The notes under the pieces: generated by a model
The model's input: the letters and a program-made list of their open reading frames with translations, nothing else
Database searches by the model: none
What the model was told of the DNA's origin: nothing
In this document: one piece after another, positions 1 through 8,493 of the stretch
Layout: each line of letters starts with the position of its first letter
Position numbering within the stretch: position 1 is the stretch's first letter
Made by a program: the position numbers and the translations under genes
Source of the DNA: Bacillota bacterium
GTDB taxonomy: Bacteria; Bacillota; Clostridia; Saccharofermentanales; Fastidiosipilaceae
Reading direction: 5' to 3'
Assembly: GCA_023420715.1 (NCBI GenBank)
Contig: JAEZVR010000024.1
Location: 1-25,793 of the forward strand
Length of the DNA stretch: 25,793 nucleotides

Positions 1-2903
1 GTATCGACAAGAACCTGTAGGGAAAGTTCCTGATTTTCAGCATCGCGCTCATTTGGACTTGCTTTTACAATAAAGGTATACAGGCCGTCTGCCACAATCC
101 GATTGCGGTAATCCCGACCATTCCAAAGCAGTGTTCTTAATTCGCTCGATCCACCACGCCCTGTACCGACTTCAAAATTCTTCAGCATGGCGCCAAAGGT
201 AAAACCACTATTTACCAGCGCACCTGTGTGATCATATATTTCTGACGTCACCCCTTTTACATTCCGCACAAAGGTCATGACAGGAACAATCTGATCCAAA
301 ACGCCATCGCCATTGGGGGAGAAGGCAACCCTGTTTGCCCGATATCCAGAGGCCTTGCGATCATATGGCGCACCGGCTTCCTTCTGCCAGACTTCACCTA
401 AAACCACATTTTCCACACGGCCATCTGTTAAGCGATTCAATCCGCGTAAATGGGTAAACAAGCCGAGGTTTTCATCACCGACAAAATTGCGTTCCCAATA
501 CAGTGGTTTCTTCTGATTCTCAAATAAGGTATAAATGCTCGGCTCAAAAACGGACGCACTTTGGAAATCACCTCTAAAGCCTGAGAAGGGGAGACTGATG
601 GATGGATATTGCGCCGTAGATTGGAAGAGCACAAACCCATCTACAAAATAACCTTCTTCCGCTTCCGTTTTTTGAATCTGACTCAAGTCTAATTGAATCG
701 GCACAACCGCCGTTTGATAGGGCTGAACCGTAATGGTTTCTTCCTGTGTTTTAAATTCAAACTTCGGCTTTAATGTATTCTTACCATTTTCATATAAATC
801 TGTGGTCACTTCTGAATGATAGCGATAGGTTCTTGGTGATCCACTTAGATTGCGCAAAGTGACGTCAAAGCGTGCTGTATTTTCAAGATTGGGCAACAAC
901 CGACTACTGCGATCCTGATCACCCACCAAAACCACATCACCTGCCAACATATTTTGTACATGCATTAAGCCGGCGCCCTGTTTTCTTGGACTAATGATCG
1001 CCCCGTCTGCCAGGCCTTCCGTCGGCTGACCGTCTCCCATGCGCTGAGGCACCGCATAACTCATTAGAAGCTGAATCGCCAAAGATTGACGCTCAAAGGC
1101 CGTTGGCGGATTTTCGCCATGGCCAGCTTCGTATGCCGCTTGCAACAACTGATTTGCGCGATCTAAAGCCAAAGTAGAAACAGCCGCTACATGAGGTGCC
1201 GCCATAGAAGTACCAGACTCAACCGCAAACTTACCATCATTGATCGTGGAATAAATATTGCCACCAGGTGCTGTCAATTCTGGTTTTAAAGTGGTGCCAT
1301 TCGTTGTGGTGGCCCAACTCGAAAAATCACTCAACTCTCCTGCAAAGGGCATCACCATCCGTTGTGCGCCGGAAGGGAAGGAGACATGCGGATGAGCTTC
1401 AATCGCACGGGCGGCCTCAAAATCAACCAATAAGCTTGGCAACGTTTCGCTGCCCAGATCCATATCGACTTGGGGTTCACCTTCTTTATTGCCCACGATC
1501 ATGGCGATTGCACCATTTGCAGACGCCTGTCTGGCTTTTTCGGCAAAGGTGATTTCGCCTCGATCAACCAGGACGATTTTTTGCCGAACATCTAGTCCAG
1601 CATAATCAGAAGCCCGTCCTAGGCCTGCATAAACAACATCCAAATCTCCGCTGTCAAAAAAGCCTTGCGCAGGTAAATGTTGATCATTCTTGATTGAGCG
1701 ATATGGATAGCCCACACCATTCACATAAATCTGCTGTTGAATCGACGCAGAATTATTTAAAGATGCAATAGCTAAACCCAGGGGAGAGATACTCGGAGCA
1801 GACAGAGTACCATAGTCTGGCGTTGTTGAATCAACTGAATCTGTGCCGCCAATGGCCCCGGAATTACCTGCCGCAATGGACACAATAATACCCGCTTGCC
1901 GAGCCGACTCAAGCGCCCGGGTAACCGAGGTGGACACCGCATTAATGTTGGCAGCTGGTTGACCCAAACTCATGTTAATCGCATGAACGCCCAGCTTTAC
2001 CGCATCATCAATCGCTTTAACATAAGCCGTTGCTGTGGTACCGCCCGCATCATTAAAAACCTTCATTGCCGCAATTTGTGCTTCTGGCAACACCCCCACA
2101 GCGACAGATTGTTCTGTCCCCGGAGCTGGATTTGCCGCCACAATACCGGCCACATGTGTACCATGAAAATGATTGCCTTCAACCGTGGTGGTATCTAAAT
2201 GATAATTAAAAGCAAACGGAATTTTGCTGTTAATCCATCTGCCGCCTCTTGCACCCGCCGACCGTACCTTTGTTTTCATATCTTCTTCAGAAGTAAAGAA
2301 AGCTTGGCTCGGATCGCTAACCGCTTGCAAAGCCGGATTTAAACCGTCGATACCTGAATCAATAACTGCAATAATCTTGCCAACACCCAAATGTGTATTT
2401 TGTCCCAAATGAATCAGTTCATTAGACATCAAATCGCGTTTTTTACGACGCGGTTTTTCAACTTTAGTTTGAGGCAATTGATATTGCAGATCTGCCTCTA
2501 GATAGGCCAATTGATCTGATAGTGGCAAGAGAGCAGCTTGCAAATCTGCCGGCAAACCGGAAACGACAAGCGCTTGGATAAAATCGATAAAATCTGCCTT
2601 AATCTCAATGCCATGATCTTTTAAATAGGCAGAAAGATCGCGCATCTGCTGTTTGGAAATATCCCCAAAACCAAGGAACATGGCATGCGGTTCCTGTGGG
2701 TTTAAAGTCCCTTTAAGCCCATCAAAATACAAAGCGACCTTGTTTTTGGATTCACTTGAAGCAGCTGAATCGGCAACAGTTGCTCGCTTTATCGGCTTTT
2801 CTTTGGCATATAAAGAGCCGCCATAACTCGTCCATATCCCTAAGCCAAGTGTCAAGCTTAAAGCGAGCGCGCCCATTCTTTTTGGAAACCGACTTATTTT
2901 CAT
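1..2903 (-). CDS. Secreted subtilisin-like S8 serine protease, lactocepin/C5a-peptidase type (3' end beyond window)
   Basis: The frame is open from an ATG at 2903 to the window edge, giving about 967 residues with the C-terminus missing. The N-terminus is a classical signal peptide (basic start, hydrophobic stretch at about 10-25, likely cleavage after YA near residue 33). The S8 catalytic triad is visible: Asp182 in VIDSGID, His247 in HGTHVAGI and Ser566 in SGTSMAAPH. A protease-associated (PA) insert lies at about 385-505, between His and Ser, as in lactocepins and streptococcal C5a peptidase. Fn3-like beta domains follow (about 640-800), then a FlgD-like segment starting FSPNGDGVLD near 858. 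These point to an exported, probably surface-attached protease that cuts extracellular proteins for peptide supply or host interaction. Any cell-wall anchor would lie outside the window. The ribosome site AGAGG precedes the ATG. The family call is firm; the substrate is unknown. Confidence 0.93.
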   Translation of the reverse strand, partial: MKISRFPKRMGALALSLTLGLGIWTSYGGSLYAKEKPIKRATVADSAASSESKNKVALYFDGLKGTLNPQEPHAMFLGFGDISKQQMRDLSAYLKDHGIEIKADFIDFIQALVVSGLPADLQAALLPLSDQLAYLEADLQYQLPQTKVEKPRRKKRDLMSNELIHLGQNTHLGVGKIIAVIDSGIDGLNPALQAVSDPSQAFFTSEEDMKTKVRSAGARGGRWINSKIPFAFNYHLDTTTVEGNHFHGTHVAGIVAANPAPGTEQSVAVGVLPEAQIAAMKVFNDAGGTTATAYVKAIDDAVKLGVHAINMSLGQPAANINAVSTSVTRALESARQAGIIVSIAAGNSGAIGGTDSVDSTTPDYGTLSAPSISPLGLAIASLNNSASIQQQIYVNGVGYPYRSIKNDQHLPAQGFFDSGDLDVVYAGLGRASDYAGLDVRQKIVLVDRGEITFAEKARQASANGAIAMIVGNKEGEPQVDMDLGSETLPSLLVDFEAARAIEAHPHVSFPSGAQRMVMPFAGELSDFSSWATTTNGTTLKPELTAPGGNIYSTINDGKFAVESGTSMAAPHVAAVSTLALDRANQLLQAAYEAGHGENPPTAFERQSLAIQLLMSYAVPQRMGDGQPTEGLADGAIISPRKQGAGLMHVQNMLAGDVVLVGDQDRSSRLLPNLENTARFDVTLRNLSGSPRTYRYHSEVTTDLYENGKNTLKPKFEFKTQEETITVQPYQTAVVPIQLDLSQIQKTEAEEGYFVDGFVLFQSTAQYPSISLPFSGFRGDFQSASVFEPSIYTLFENQKKPLYWERNFVGDENLGLFTHLRGLNRLTDGRVENVVLGEVWQKEAGAPYDRKASGYRANRVAFSPNGDGVLDQIVPVMTFVRNVKGVTSEIYDHTGALVNSGFTFGAMLKNFEVGTGRGGSSELRTLLWNGRDYRNRIVADGLYTFIVKASPNERDAENQELSLQVLVD

Positions 2904-3113
2904 GACATACCTCTTATAGATCTCATCTGCAGCCACTTATATACACCATAAAGACAACAACGGCTGCTATCGGCGAGAAAATTAATACAATAGGCTTTCG
3001 CCTTATTTCTTGATGTTAGATGATTCTAACTTGCAAATCAAGCCAAAAAAATGAAGAATCAGAAAATCGTGATACCATTTTGATTTCACGGCATCCCAGA
3101 ATACATCACGCAC

Positions 3114-3136
3114 AAAAAAAGCACCACAAATGGTGC
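3114..3136 (-). terminator. Rho-independent terminator of the tRNA-Thr gene
   Basis: Read on the minus strand, GCACCA-TTTG-TGGTGC forms a perfect 6-bp hairpin followed directly by seven T residues. It begins five bases after the CCA end of the tRNA, so it should end that transcript before the protease gene. Confidence 0.85.
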
Positions 3137-3140
3137 TAGA

Positions 3141-3216
3141 TGGAGCCACTTGCCGGGATCGAACCGGCGACCTCATCCTTACCATGGATGCGCTCTACCT
3201 ACTGAGCTAAAGTGGC
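3141..3216 (-). tRNA. tRNA-Thr, anticodon GGT
   Basis: The 76-nt minus-strand sequence folds as a tRNA. The acceptor arm GCCACTT pairs with AAGTGGC, followed by discriminator T and an encoded CCA. The D-arm is TAGCTCAGTAGGTAGAGC. The anticodon stem CATCC/GGATG encloses the loop ATGGTAA, placing GGT at positions 34-36, which reads threonine ACC/ACU codons. The T-arm contains GGTTCGATCCC. It stands alone rather than in a tRNA cluster, with its own promoter and terminator. Confidence 0.96.
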
Positions 3217-3243
3217 AACTTGGAATCTTAAAGTTGCCAAAAC

Positions 3244-3272
3244 AGTATATTCAAATACCGTAAATCTGTCAA
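3244..3272 (-). promoter_or_regulatory. Sigma-70/A promoter of tRNA-Thr
   Basis: On the minus strand, TTGACA (3267-3272) and TATACT (3244-3249) are separated by exactly 17 bp, and the -10 lies about 27 bp upstream of the mature tRNA 5' end. The -35 is consensus and the -10 has one mismatch. A small GGCGG/CCGCC hairpin sits just upstream (3280-3295). Confidence 0.85.
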
Positions 3273-3345
3273 CCCAGCCGGCGGCTAAAACCGCCTGTGG
3301 TATTTACCATAGACGGTTGCCAGCTCTTCTGCCTAATATCTTGCG

Positions 3346-3843
3346 TCAACCTTGCCACAAAACGGGAGGCTTTTGTGGGTCTTGCAAAGACGCCTGAACA
3401 TCGATGATACGCTGATTATGGCTGCCACGAAAGATCAATCGTAAATCTTTTAGATCGTCCCTAAATGGACCATCTACCAAAACATCACATAGGGATAACA
3501 AGGCACATTTTTGCGCATCTTCTAAAATCGCCTCATAAACATCTCCCGAATACAGCCAAATCGGCTTTGGCTGCTTCGCTTTTATCTCACGCAATACCGG
3601 AATCAGGTCTAAATTTTGCATGGGCTCACCACCCAAAACCGAAAGACCTGTTACCACGGGATTTGACAGATATTGAATGACCGTTTGCGTGGTTTGGTCA
3701 GTCCAAGGATCACCATACTCAAAATCCTGATAAGCACGATTAAAACAATTGGGGCACGCATGCGTGCAGCCACTAACAAAAATACTGACACGTATCCCCG
3801 GTCCATTTGCAACATCGTAAGGTCGAATTTGTACGTAATTCAT
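3346..3843 (-). CDS. nrdG: Anaerobic ribonucleotide reductase activating protein (radical SAM)
   Basis: This 165-aa protein is the activase that uses a [4Fe-4S] cluster and S-adenosylmethionine to place the glycyl radical on NrdD. The cluster-binding CxxxCxxC is Cys26, Cys30 and Cys33 in SGCTHACPNC. The preceding NGPGIRVSIFVSGC segment and the later LGGEP motif are typical of the NrdG family, and the length is normal. It starts nine bases after the nrdD stop codon, so the two are almost certainly co-transcribed and translated together. No convincing terminator with a T tract follows before the tRNA promoter. Confidence 0.96.
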   Translation of the reverse strand: MNYVQIRPYDVANGPGIRVSIFVSGCTHACPNCFNRAYQDFEYGDPWTDQTTQTVIQYLSNPVVTGLSVLGGEPMQNLDLIPVLREIKAKQPKPIWLYSGDVYEAILEDAQKCALLSLCDVLVDGPFRDDLKDLRLIFRGSHNQRIIDVQASLQDPQKPPVLWQG

Positions 3844-3852
3844 CCTGCAATC

Positions 3853-6072
3853 CTATAAGTGAACCACACGGGCACTAATTTCTTTTGTGCGGCCTTCATT
3901 CCAGAAATTTTCACCCAAATATCCACAGGTTCGACGAATAACCGTCAACTGTTTGCGATCTCGATTGTGACAATTTGGACATTCCCATGTATTTTGGTCA
4001 TTCACAATAATTTCACCATCAAAACCACAAACATGACAATAATCACTTTTGGTATTGAATTCCGCGTAGCAAATATGATCATAGATATACCGAACCAACG
4101 TTTCCATTGCCTCGAGATTTTGTGTCAGATTGGGAATTTCTGCATAACTGATCATGCCGCCTTTGGAATGTTGCTGGAAGTTTGCTTCAAAATCAAACTT
4201 TTCGAACACCGAAATGGGTTCACGGACATCCACATGATAGGAGTTCGTATAATACCCTTTATCTGTAATATCGGGAATATCCCCAAAGCGCTGACGATCA
4301 ATTTGACAAAAGCGATCGGTCAAACTTTCTGCGGGTGTCCCATAGAGCGCAAAGCCCAAACCGGTTTCTGCCTTCCATTCTTGAACAGCTGACGCCATTT
4401 TTTGAATGACAGCCAAGGCAAAATCATAGCCTTTAGGTTTTGTATGCGATTCTCCAGTCAAATATTTGGTGGCTTCGTAAAGGCCGATATAGCCCATCGA
4501 AATGGTGGCATATCCATCTTTAAGTAATGACTCAATCGGTTCACCTGGCTTTAATCGCGCAATCGCCCCGTGCTGCCAATGAATCGGACTGACATCACTC
4601 GTCACGGATTTGAGCAAATCGTAGCGGAATAACAGTGCCCGCTTCACCAAATTCAACCGTTTGTCGAGCAATGTCCAAAACTGATCCAGATTACCTTGTG
4701 ACAAGATCGCAATTTGCGGCAGATTCAAACTCACCACACCCATGTTAAACCGGCCATCTGTAACATACTGACCTTCCGCATTTTTCCAAGGTGCCAAAAA
4801 AGATCGACATCCCATGGGCGAAAAAACTTGACCCTCATAATAATCGCGCATCATTTTGGCAGAAATATAATCTGGATACATCCGCTTTGCCGTACATCTT
4901 GCCGCGAGTTGAGTCAAATAATAATAAGGCGATTCTGGGTGAGCATTGTGCTCGTCCAAAACATAGATTAGCTTTGGAAAAGCAGGGGTAACATAGACAT
5001 CGGACGTATTTTTAATACCCGCCAACCGCTGCGTCAAAATTTCTTCTTGAATTAAGGCCGCTTCTTTTGCCAAATCATAGTCTGGTTTAAAGTACATGAA
5101 CAGGGTGACAAAAGGCGCCTGTCCATTTGTGGTCATCAGTGTATTAATTTGATATTGAATCGTCTGTATACCATCTTTCACTTCTTTTTTTGTGCGCTGC
5201 CATGCAATCGCTGATGCTTTTTCTACATCTGGGGCAATACCATAAATCTCTAGCTGCTCTTTTAGCGTTTGTTGCATGTATTTGTCGTAGCTCTTACGCA
5301 CATAAGGTGCCAAAATTCGATCAATACCATTAATGCTTTGACCGCCATACTGACCACTTGCCACCTGAGCAATAATTTGTGTGGTCACCGTACAGGCGAC
5401 TTGAAAGCTCTTAGGTGAATCGATTTTTTTCCCATTAATAACCGTGCCATTGGTCAGCATATCTTCTAGGTTGACCAAACAACAATTAAACATCGGTTGG
5501 ATCATATAATCCATGTCGTGAAAATGAATGGCGCCTGAATCGTGTGCCATCACAATATCTGTTGGCAATATCAACCGTCTGGCAATATCTTTAGAGACTT
5601 CACCTGCGATTAAATCTCTTTGCGTGCTAACAATACTGGCATCTTTATTGGAATTTTCGTCCATCACCGCGACATTGGATCGATTCAAAATACCGACAAC
5701 CGCTTGATCAATCGTATTCATCTGCCGCTTATACGCCTGCACGGAACGATAGCTTTCGTAGGCTTTTGCCGTAGCCGCATTCTGATACTGGACGAGCTTA
5801 AAATAAACCTGTTCTTCGATGCCATAAATGGTCAACGGGCGATCGAGATTATACGCCATGTCTTCGATTTCATCCGCAATTCGCCGAGCCTGATGTGGTA
5901 CAAATACGCCAGAAGACGAATTCATCGCCTTTTCGATTGCGACAATAATTTTGGTTTTATCAAAATCAACCGTTTCGCCATTGCGTTTAATCACTTTAAG
6001 GCTCTGATGCCTGTTGACAACTTTTGGCCAAGCGATTGTTTCTTGTGCATTTATTAAAGACATTTGGGTCAT
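3853..6072 (-). CDS. nrdD: Class III (anaerobic) ribonucleoside-triphosphate reductase
   Basis: The 739-aa enzyme reduces ribonucleoside triphosphates to deoxynucleotides under anaerobic conditions using a glycyl radical. An ATP-cone allosteric domain lies at about 25-115 (VIKRNGETVDFDKTKI). Near the C-terminus are a zinc site of four cysteines (Cys679, Cys682, Cys698, Cys701) and the glycyl-radical loop RRTCGYLG, with Gly717 the expected radical site. The start was set at the ATG at 6072 because AAAGAGGTG lies eight or so bases upstream; an in-frame upstream start at 6117 has no such site. It forms an operon with nrdG. An NrdR-like box and a promoter lie upstream (6162-6256). Its presence implies anaerobic growth. 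Confidence 0.97.
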   Translation of the reverse strand: MTQMSLINAQETIAWPKVVNRHQSLKVIKRNGETVDFDKTKIIVAIEKAMNSSSGVFVPHQARRIADEIEDMAYNLDRPLTIYGIEEQVYFKLVQYQNAATAKAYESYRSVQAYKRQMNTIDQAVVGILNRSNVAVMDENSNKDASIVSTQRDLIAGEVSKDIARRLILPTDIVMAHDSGAIHFHDMDYMIQPMFNCCLVNLEDMLTNGTVINGKKIDSPKSFQVACTVTTQIIAQVASGQYGGQSINGIDRILAPYVRKSYDKYMQQTLKEQLEIYGIAPDVEKASAIAWQRTKKEVKDGIQTIQYQINTLMTTNGQAPFVTLFMYFKPDYDLAKEAALIQEEILTQRLAGIKNTSDVYVTPAFPKLIYVLDEHNAHPESPYYYLTQLAARCTAKRMYPDYISAKMMRDYYEGQVFSPMGCRSFLAPWKNAEGQYVTDGRFNMGVVSLNLPQIAILSQGNLDQFWTLLDKRLNLVKRALLFRYDLLKSVTSDVSPIHWQHGAIARLKPGEPIESLLKDGYATISMGYIGLYEATKYLTGESHTKPKGYDFALAVIQKMASAVQEWKAETGLGFALYGTPAESLTDRFCQIDRQRFGDIPDITDKGYYTNSYHVDVREPISVFEKFDFEANFQQHSKGGMISYAEIPNLTQNLEAMETLVRYIYDHICYAEFNTKSDYCHVCGFDGEIIVNDQNTWECPNCHNRDRKQLTVIRRTCGYLGENFWNEGRTKEISARVVHL

Positions 6073-6161
6073 GCAAAACACCTCTTTTGTCGAATTGTCT
6101 GAATCATTGCGCAACAAGTATTGATTACCCGTTATTGAGCGAACCCGTAAACAGTGGCTTC

Positions 6162-6190
6162 ATTCTAGCGGATCAGGCAGAGATGTTCAA
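6162..6190 (-). promoter_or_regulatory. Probable promoter of nrdDG
   Basis: On the minus strand, TTGAAC (6185-6190) and TAGAAT (6162-6167) are separated by 17 bp, about 90 bp upstream of the nrdD start. The -10 has one mismatch to consensus and the -35 two. The NrdR-like box ends ten bases upstream of the -35. Confidence 0.6.
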
Positions 6191-6199
6191 AAAGCAAAA

Positions 6200-6256
6200 A
6201 CACAATATATAGATTAAAATTCCTTTATGTTTCGAAAATAAACCATTATTTTGTAT
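6200..6256. promoter_or_regulatory. Putative tandem NrdR boxes upstream of nrdD
   Basis: ACACAATATATAGATT at 6200-6215 matches the NrdR palindrome consensus (acaCwATATATwGtgt) at 14 of 16 positions. A weaker copy, AACCATTATTTTGTAT, at 6241-6256 matches 11 of 16. The start-to-start distance is 41 bp, close to four helical turns; tandem NrdR sites typically sit an integral number of turns apart. NrdR represses ribonucleotide reductase operons when ATP/dATP is plentiful. The first box is convincing, the second only plausible. The rest of the 355-bp gene-free stretch (6073-6427) holds the two promoters and a short CCAAG/CTTGG dyad at 6265-6277; I see no other gene. Confidence 0.62.
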
Positions 6257-6364
6257 ATGACTTCCAAGACCCTTGGCTTAAACAACCGCTGTGCCACCTA
6301 AAAAAACAACGCATACCGAAGCGAAAAAAAGCTCATGATGATCCATGGATAGCACCTCAAAATC

Positions 6365-6395
6365 TTGTGGTGATGTCATCAAATTGTCATATAAT
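6365..6395 (+). promoter_or_regulatory. Possible promoter of the aldo/keto reductase gene
   Basis: A consensus -10 TATAAT lies at 6390-6395. The best -35 is TTGTGG at 6365-6370 with a long 19-bp spacer, so strength is uncertain. It sits 32 bp before the chosen start codon. Confidence 0.45.
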
Positions 6396-6427
6396 AAAGA
6401 CCTAAATAACTATATATGGAGATGCTT

Positions 6428-7318
6428 ATGACCTTACCAACCATCCACCTCACCCCGAATCTTGCTTTAACACGGGTCGTTCAGGGCTTCTATCGCCTGC
6501 CCGAATGGCAGTGGAGCACGCTTGAATTAAATCGGTTTATCGATGGGGTACTGGCCAAAGGTATTAATTGTTTCGATCTTGCAGAAATTTATGGACTGGG
6601 AGAAGCCGAGCGTCAACTTGGTCGGGTCTTGAAAGCCCAACCGAAATTGCGAGAACAGATCATCTTAGTGTCTAAAACAGGCATCTCCAAAACATCAGAT
6701 GGCTTTGCTTACTACGATACACGCCCAGAGCGAATTATCCAGTCCTGTAAAGAAAGTTTACAACGATTACAAACCTCTTATTTGGATCTATATCTTATCC
6801 ATCGAGAGGACAGTTTGTTGGATGCCGAGGCGACCGCACGAGCGCTACAACAACTCATCGATGAAGGTTTGGTTCGTGCGGTTGGCGTCTCTAATTTCGA
6901 TCCATACAAATTTGACCTGCTCAACAAGGCTTTAGGCGGTATCCTTGCCACCAACCAAATTGAGTGGAGTCTGCTTTGCCACGAACATCTAAAAAATGGT
7001 TTGTTGGATCATCTACAAATGCAAAAATGCCACCCCATGTATTGGTCTTGTCTCGGGGGCGGTCAATTATTTTCTGCACAGACACCAGAGGCCAAAGCAA
7101 CTCGAGAGGTACTCCATGCGCTTCATCAAAAATACGCTGTTCCCGCCGACACCTTGGCCTATGCCTGGGCACTCAAACATCCTGCTCAAGGAGCTGTCAT
7201 TTGCGGCTCATCTCAACTCGATCGTGTTCAACATGCCATTGATGCCTGCCAAATCGATTTAACGCTTGAAGATTGGTATCGCCTCTTTGCCGCACCTGGC
7301 ATTAGCACCATTCGCTAA
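6428..7318 (+). CDS. Aldo/keto reductase, YdhF-like oxidoreductase
   Basis: The 296-aa protein belongs to the NAD(P)H-dependent aldo/keto reductase superfamily, a (beta/alpha)8 barrel that reduces carbonyl compounds. The catalytic tetrad is complete: Asp50 and Tyr55 in FDLAEIYG, Lys83 in LVSKTG and His125 in YLIHRED. GVSNF and the C-terminal ICGSSQLDRV segment, which binds the cofactor phosphate, are also typical. Length and the LTRVVQGFYRLPEW start resemble E. coli YdhF. The ATG at 6428 was chosen because GGAG lies six bases before it; the in-frame ATG at 6416 overlaps that ribosome site. It is a single plus-strand gene between minus-strand neighbours, so it is its own transcription unit. 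The substrate cannot be told from sequence. Confidence 0.9.
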   Translation: MTLPTIHLTPNLALTRVVQGFYRLPEWQWSTLELNRFIDGVLAKGINCFDLAEIYGLGEAERQLGRVLKAQPKLREQIILVSKTGISKTSDGFAYYDTRPERIIQSCKESLQRLQTSYLDLYLIHREDSLLDAEATARALQQLIDEGLVRAVGVSNFDPYKFDLLNKALGGILATNQIEWSLLCHEHLKNGLLDHLQMQKCHPMYWSCLGGGQLFSAQTPEAKATREVLHALHQKYAVPADTLAYAWALKHPAQGAVICGSSQLDRVQHAIDACQIDLTLEDWYRLFAAPGISTIR

Positions 7319-7368
7319 GACATCCGGCGCGGGAGCATTTCCGGTTAAAAAGGGCAGAAGTGGCCGGT

Positions 7369-7902
7369 CTAATATTCAATACCTTTTCGGGCCGGCAACT
7401 GTTCATCCTGAAACGGATGTTTAACCGCTTCTAATTGACTGACATAGTGCGCCCGCTCCAACAAAGACGACGTTGGGTAGCGTCCAGACATGAGGAGTTC
7501 AACGCCTTGTGGTCGTGCATCGATTAGCTGGATCACCTCATTTTCTGAAATGACACCTGCACAAACTGCGCCAATCAACTCATCTAGAATAATCACATCA
7601 TAAACATCCGCCATCATCTGTTGACGAATATCCGCCAATCGAGCCGAATAAAATCGCTGTGTTTGCTGCTGTTCTTCTAAATTCATCCGTTGCCAAAATT
7701 TGTGAACGGGGCGCTCAGCCCACAGTGTCAAATTCGGAATCTGCGACAAGATAACACATTCAGAAGAATCTCCATTTTTTAAAAATTGGTTAAATAAAAC
7801 CTTTAAACCAGCGCCAGCAGCTCTAATGGCAAGCCCCACACAAATTTCAGTTTTTCCCTTGCCTTCCCCACAATAAATATGAACACAGCCTCTTTGATCC
7901 AT
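7369..7902 (-). CDS. cobO: Cob(I)yrinic acid a,c-diamide / cob(I)alamin adenosyltransferase, CobA/BtuR type
   Basis: The 177-aa protein transfers the adenosyl group of ATP to the cobalt of corrinoids, making coenzyme B12 forms. The family P-loop is near the N-terminus (YCGEGKGKTE), with a central VIILDEL Walker-B-like segment, LMSGR near the nucleotide pocket and the signature C-terminal KHPF...ARKGIEY. The residue after GKGKT is Glu where Thr is usual. The ATG at 7902 was chosen because GGAG lies six bases upstream; in-frame ATGs at 7908 and 7914 overlap it. The gene follows two envelope-type genes, with a terminator-like hairpin ending only about 14 bases before its start. It converges with the aldo/keto reductase. 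It is the only apparently intact corrinoid enzyme in the window and could serve salvage as well as synthesis. Confidence 0.88.
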   Translation of the reverse strand: MDQRGCVHIYCGEGKGKTEICVGLAIRAAGAGLKVLFNQFLKNGDSSECVILSQIPNLTLWAERPVHKFWQRMNLEEQQQTQRFYSARLADIRQQMMADVYDVIILDELIGAVCAGVISENEVIQLIDARPQGVELLMSGRYPTSSLLERAHYVSQLEAVKHPFQDEQLPARKGIEY

Positions 7903-7916
7903 ATCCATCTCCATCT

Positions 7917-7946
7917 AAAAAAGCGAGCCTGAGAAGACTCGCTTTT
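7917..7946 (-). terminator. Hairpin with T tract between the DUF948 gene and cobO
   Basis: AGCGAG (7922-7927) pairs with CTCGCT (7938-7943) around a 10-base loop, extended by an A run on one side and a T run on the other, so it can work in either direction. On the minus strand it follows the DUF948 stop by about 20 bases and precedes cobO by about 14. It may end or attenuate transcription into cobO. Confidence 0.65.
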
Positions 7947-7967
7947 CTTTGAATAGCAATCTGGCCT

Positions 7968-8459
7968 TTAACGACGGCGCTTTTTTGCCCGAGCGATGCG
8001 TTTATTCGCTTTATCGGATAAATCGCTCGAAAATTTGCCAATCGCTTTTGCCACACCAAAAACACGCTTTAACGGTCTTTGAATACCGTCCACCGCACCC
8101 GACACCAAATCACAAATCGATTGAAGAATCGTAGCAACAGAAATAACCGTATCTGTGCCACTCTCCGTGAGCTTGTTAACTTGATTTAACACTTTAGGCA
8201 CGGTATCTGCAATATCGTCTGTCATATCGACCACATTGCCAAGGGCATGATTAATATGAACAACCGTTTCGGGCAACTGATCAACCGATTTTTTAACATT
8301 TGGGGAAACATCATCTAACAAACGGTTGACCTTCCCAACTGCACCTGCCACCTTAAACAGAACAACAGCAAGTGCCACAAGGGCGACAGCACCAGTGATA
8401 CAGACAATACCAATTAAAATAATATGCAAATCTATCATAACGGAATCTGCAACAGTCAT
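7968..8459 (-). CDS. DUF948 domain membrane protein
   Basis: The 163-aa protein has a single N-terminal membrane helix (about 10-35, rich in Ile, Val and Ala). An amphipathic helical region with regularly spaced hydrophobics (VNRLLDDVSPNVKKSVDQLPETVVHINHA) follows, and the tail is strongly basic, ending KRRR. This is the layout of DUF948 proteins, which in Bacillota commonly pair with a YtxH-type gene, as here: the ytxH-like gene is 34 bp upstream. The molecular function is not known; membrane-anchored scaffold or general-stress roles are guesses from context. AGGAAG lies ten bases before the ATG. A terminator-like hairpin follows. Confidence 0.82.
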   Translation of the reverse strand: MTVADSVMIDLHIILIGIVCITGAVALVALAVVLFKVAGAVGKVNRLLDDVSPNVKKSVDQLPETVVHINHALGNVVDMTDDIADTVPKVLNQVNKLTESGTDTVISVATILQSICDLVSGAVDGIQRPLKRVFGVAKAIGKFSSDLSDKANKRIARAKKRRR

Positions 8460-8493
8460 CGTTTACCAACTTCCTATTTGCAAATGCGGTCGA

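Noticed and set aside
313..2412. Several 60-100-codon plus-strand frames within 313-2412
   Set aside because: All lie opposite the S8 protease frame, whose triad and domains are unambiguous.
3280..3295. GGCGG/CCGCC hairpin after nrdG as a terminator
   Set aside because: No T tract follows on the minus strand; it sits just upstream of the tRNA promoter and its role is unclear.
3859..4392. 177-codon plus-strand open frame opposite nrdD
   Set aside because: It is the antisense shadow of a well-conserved nrdD segment, with no ribosome site and no recognisable protein features.
7319..7368. GC-rich stretch between the convergent aldo/keto reductase and cobO as a terminator
   Set aside because: CCGG-containing segments recur, but no clear stem with a T tract could be built in either direction.
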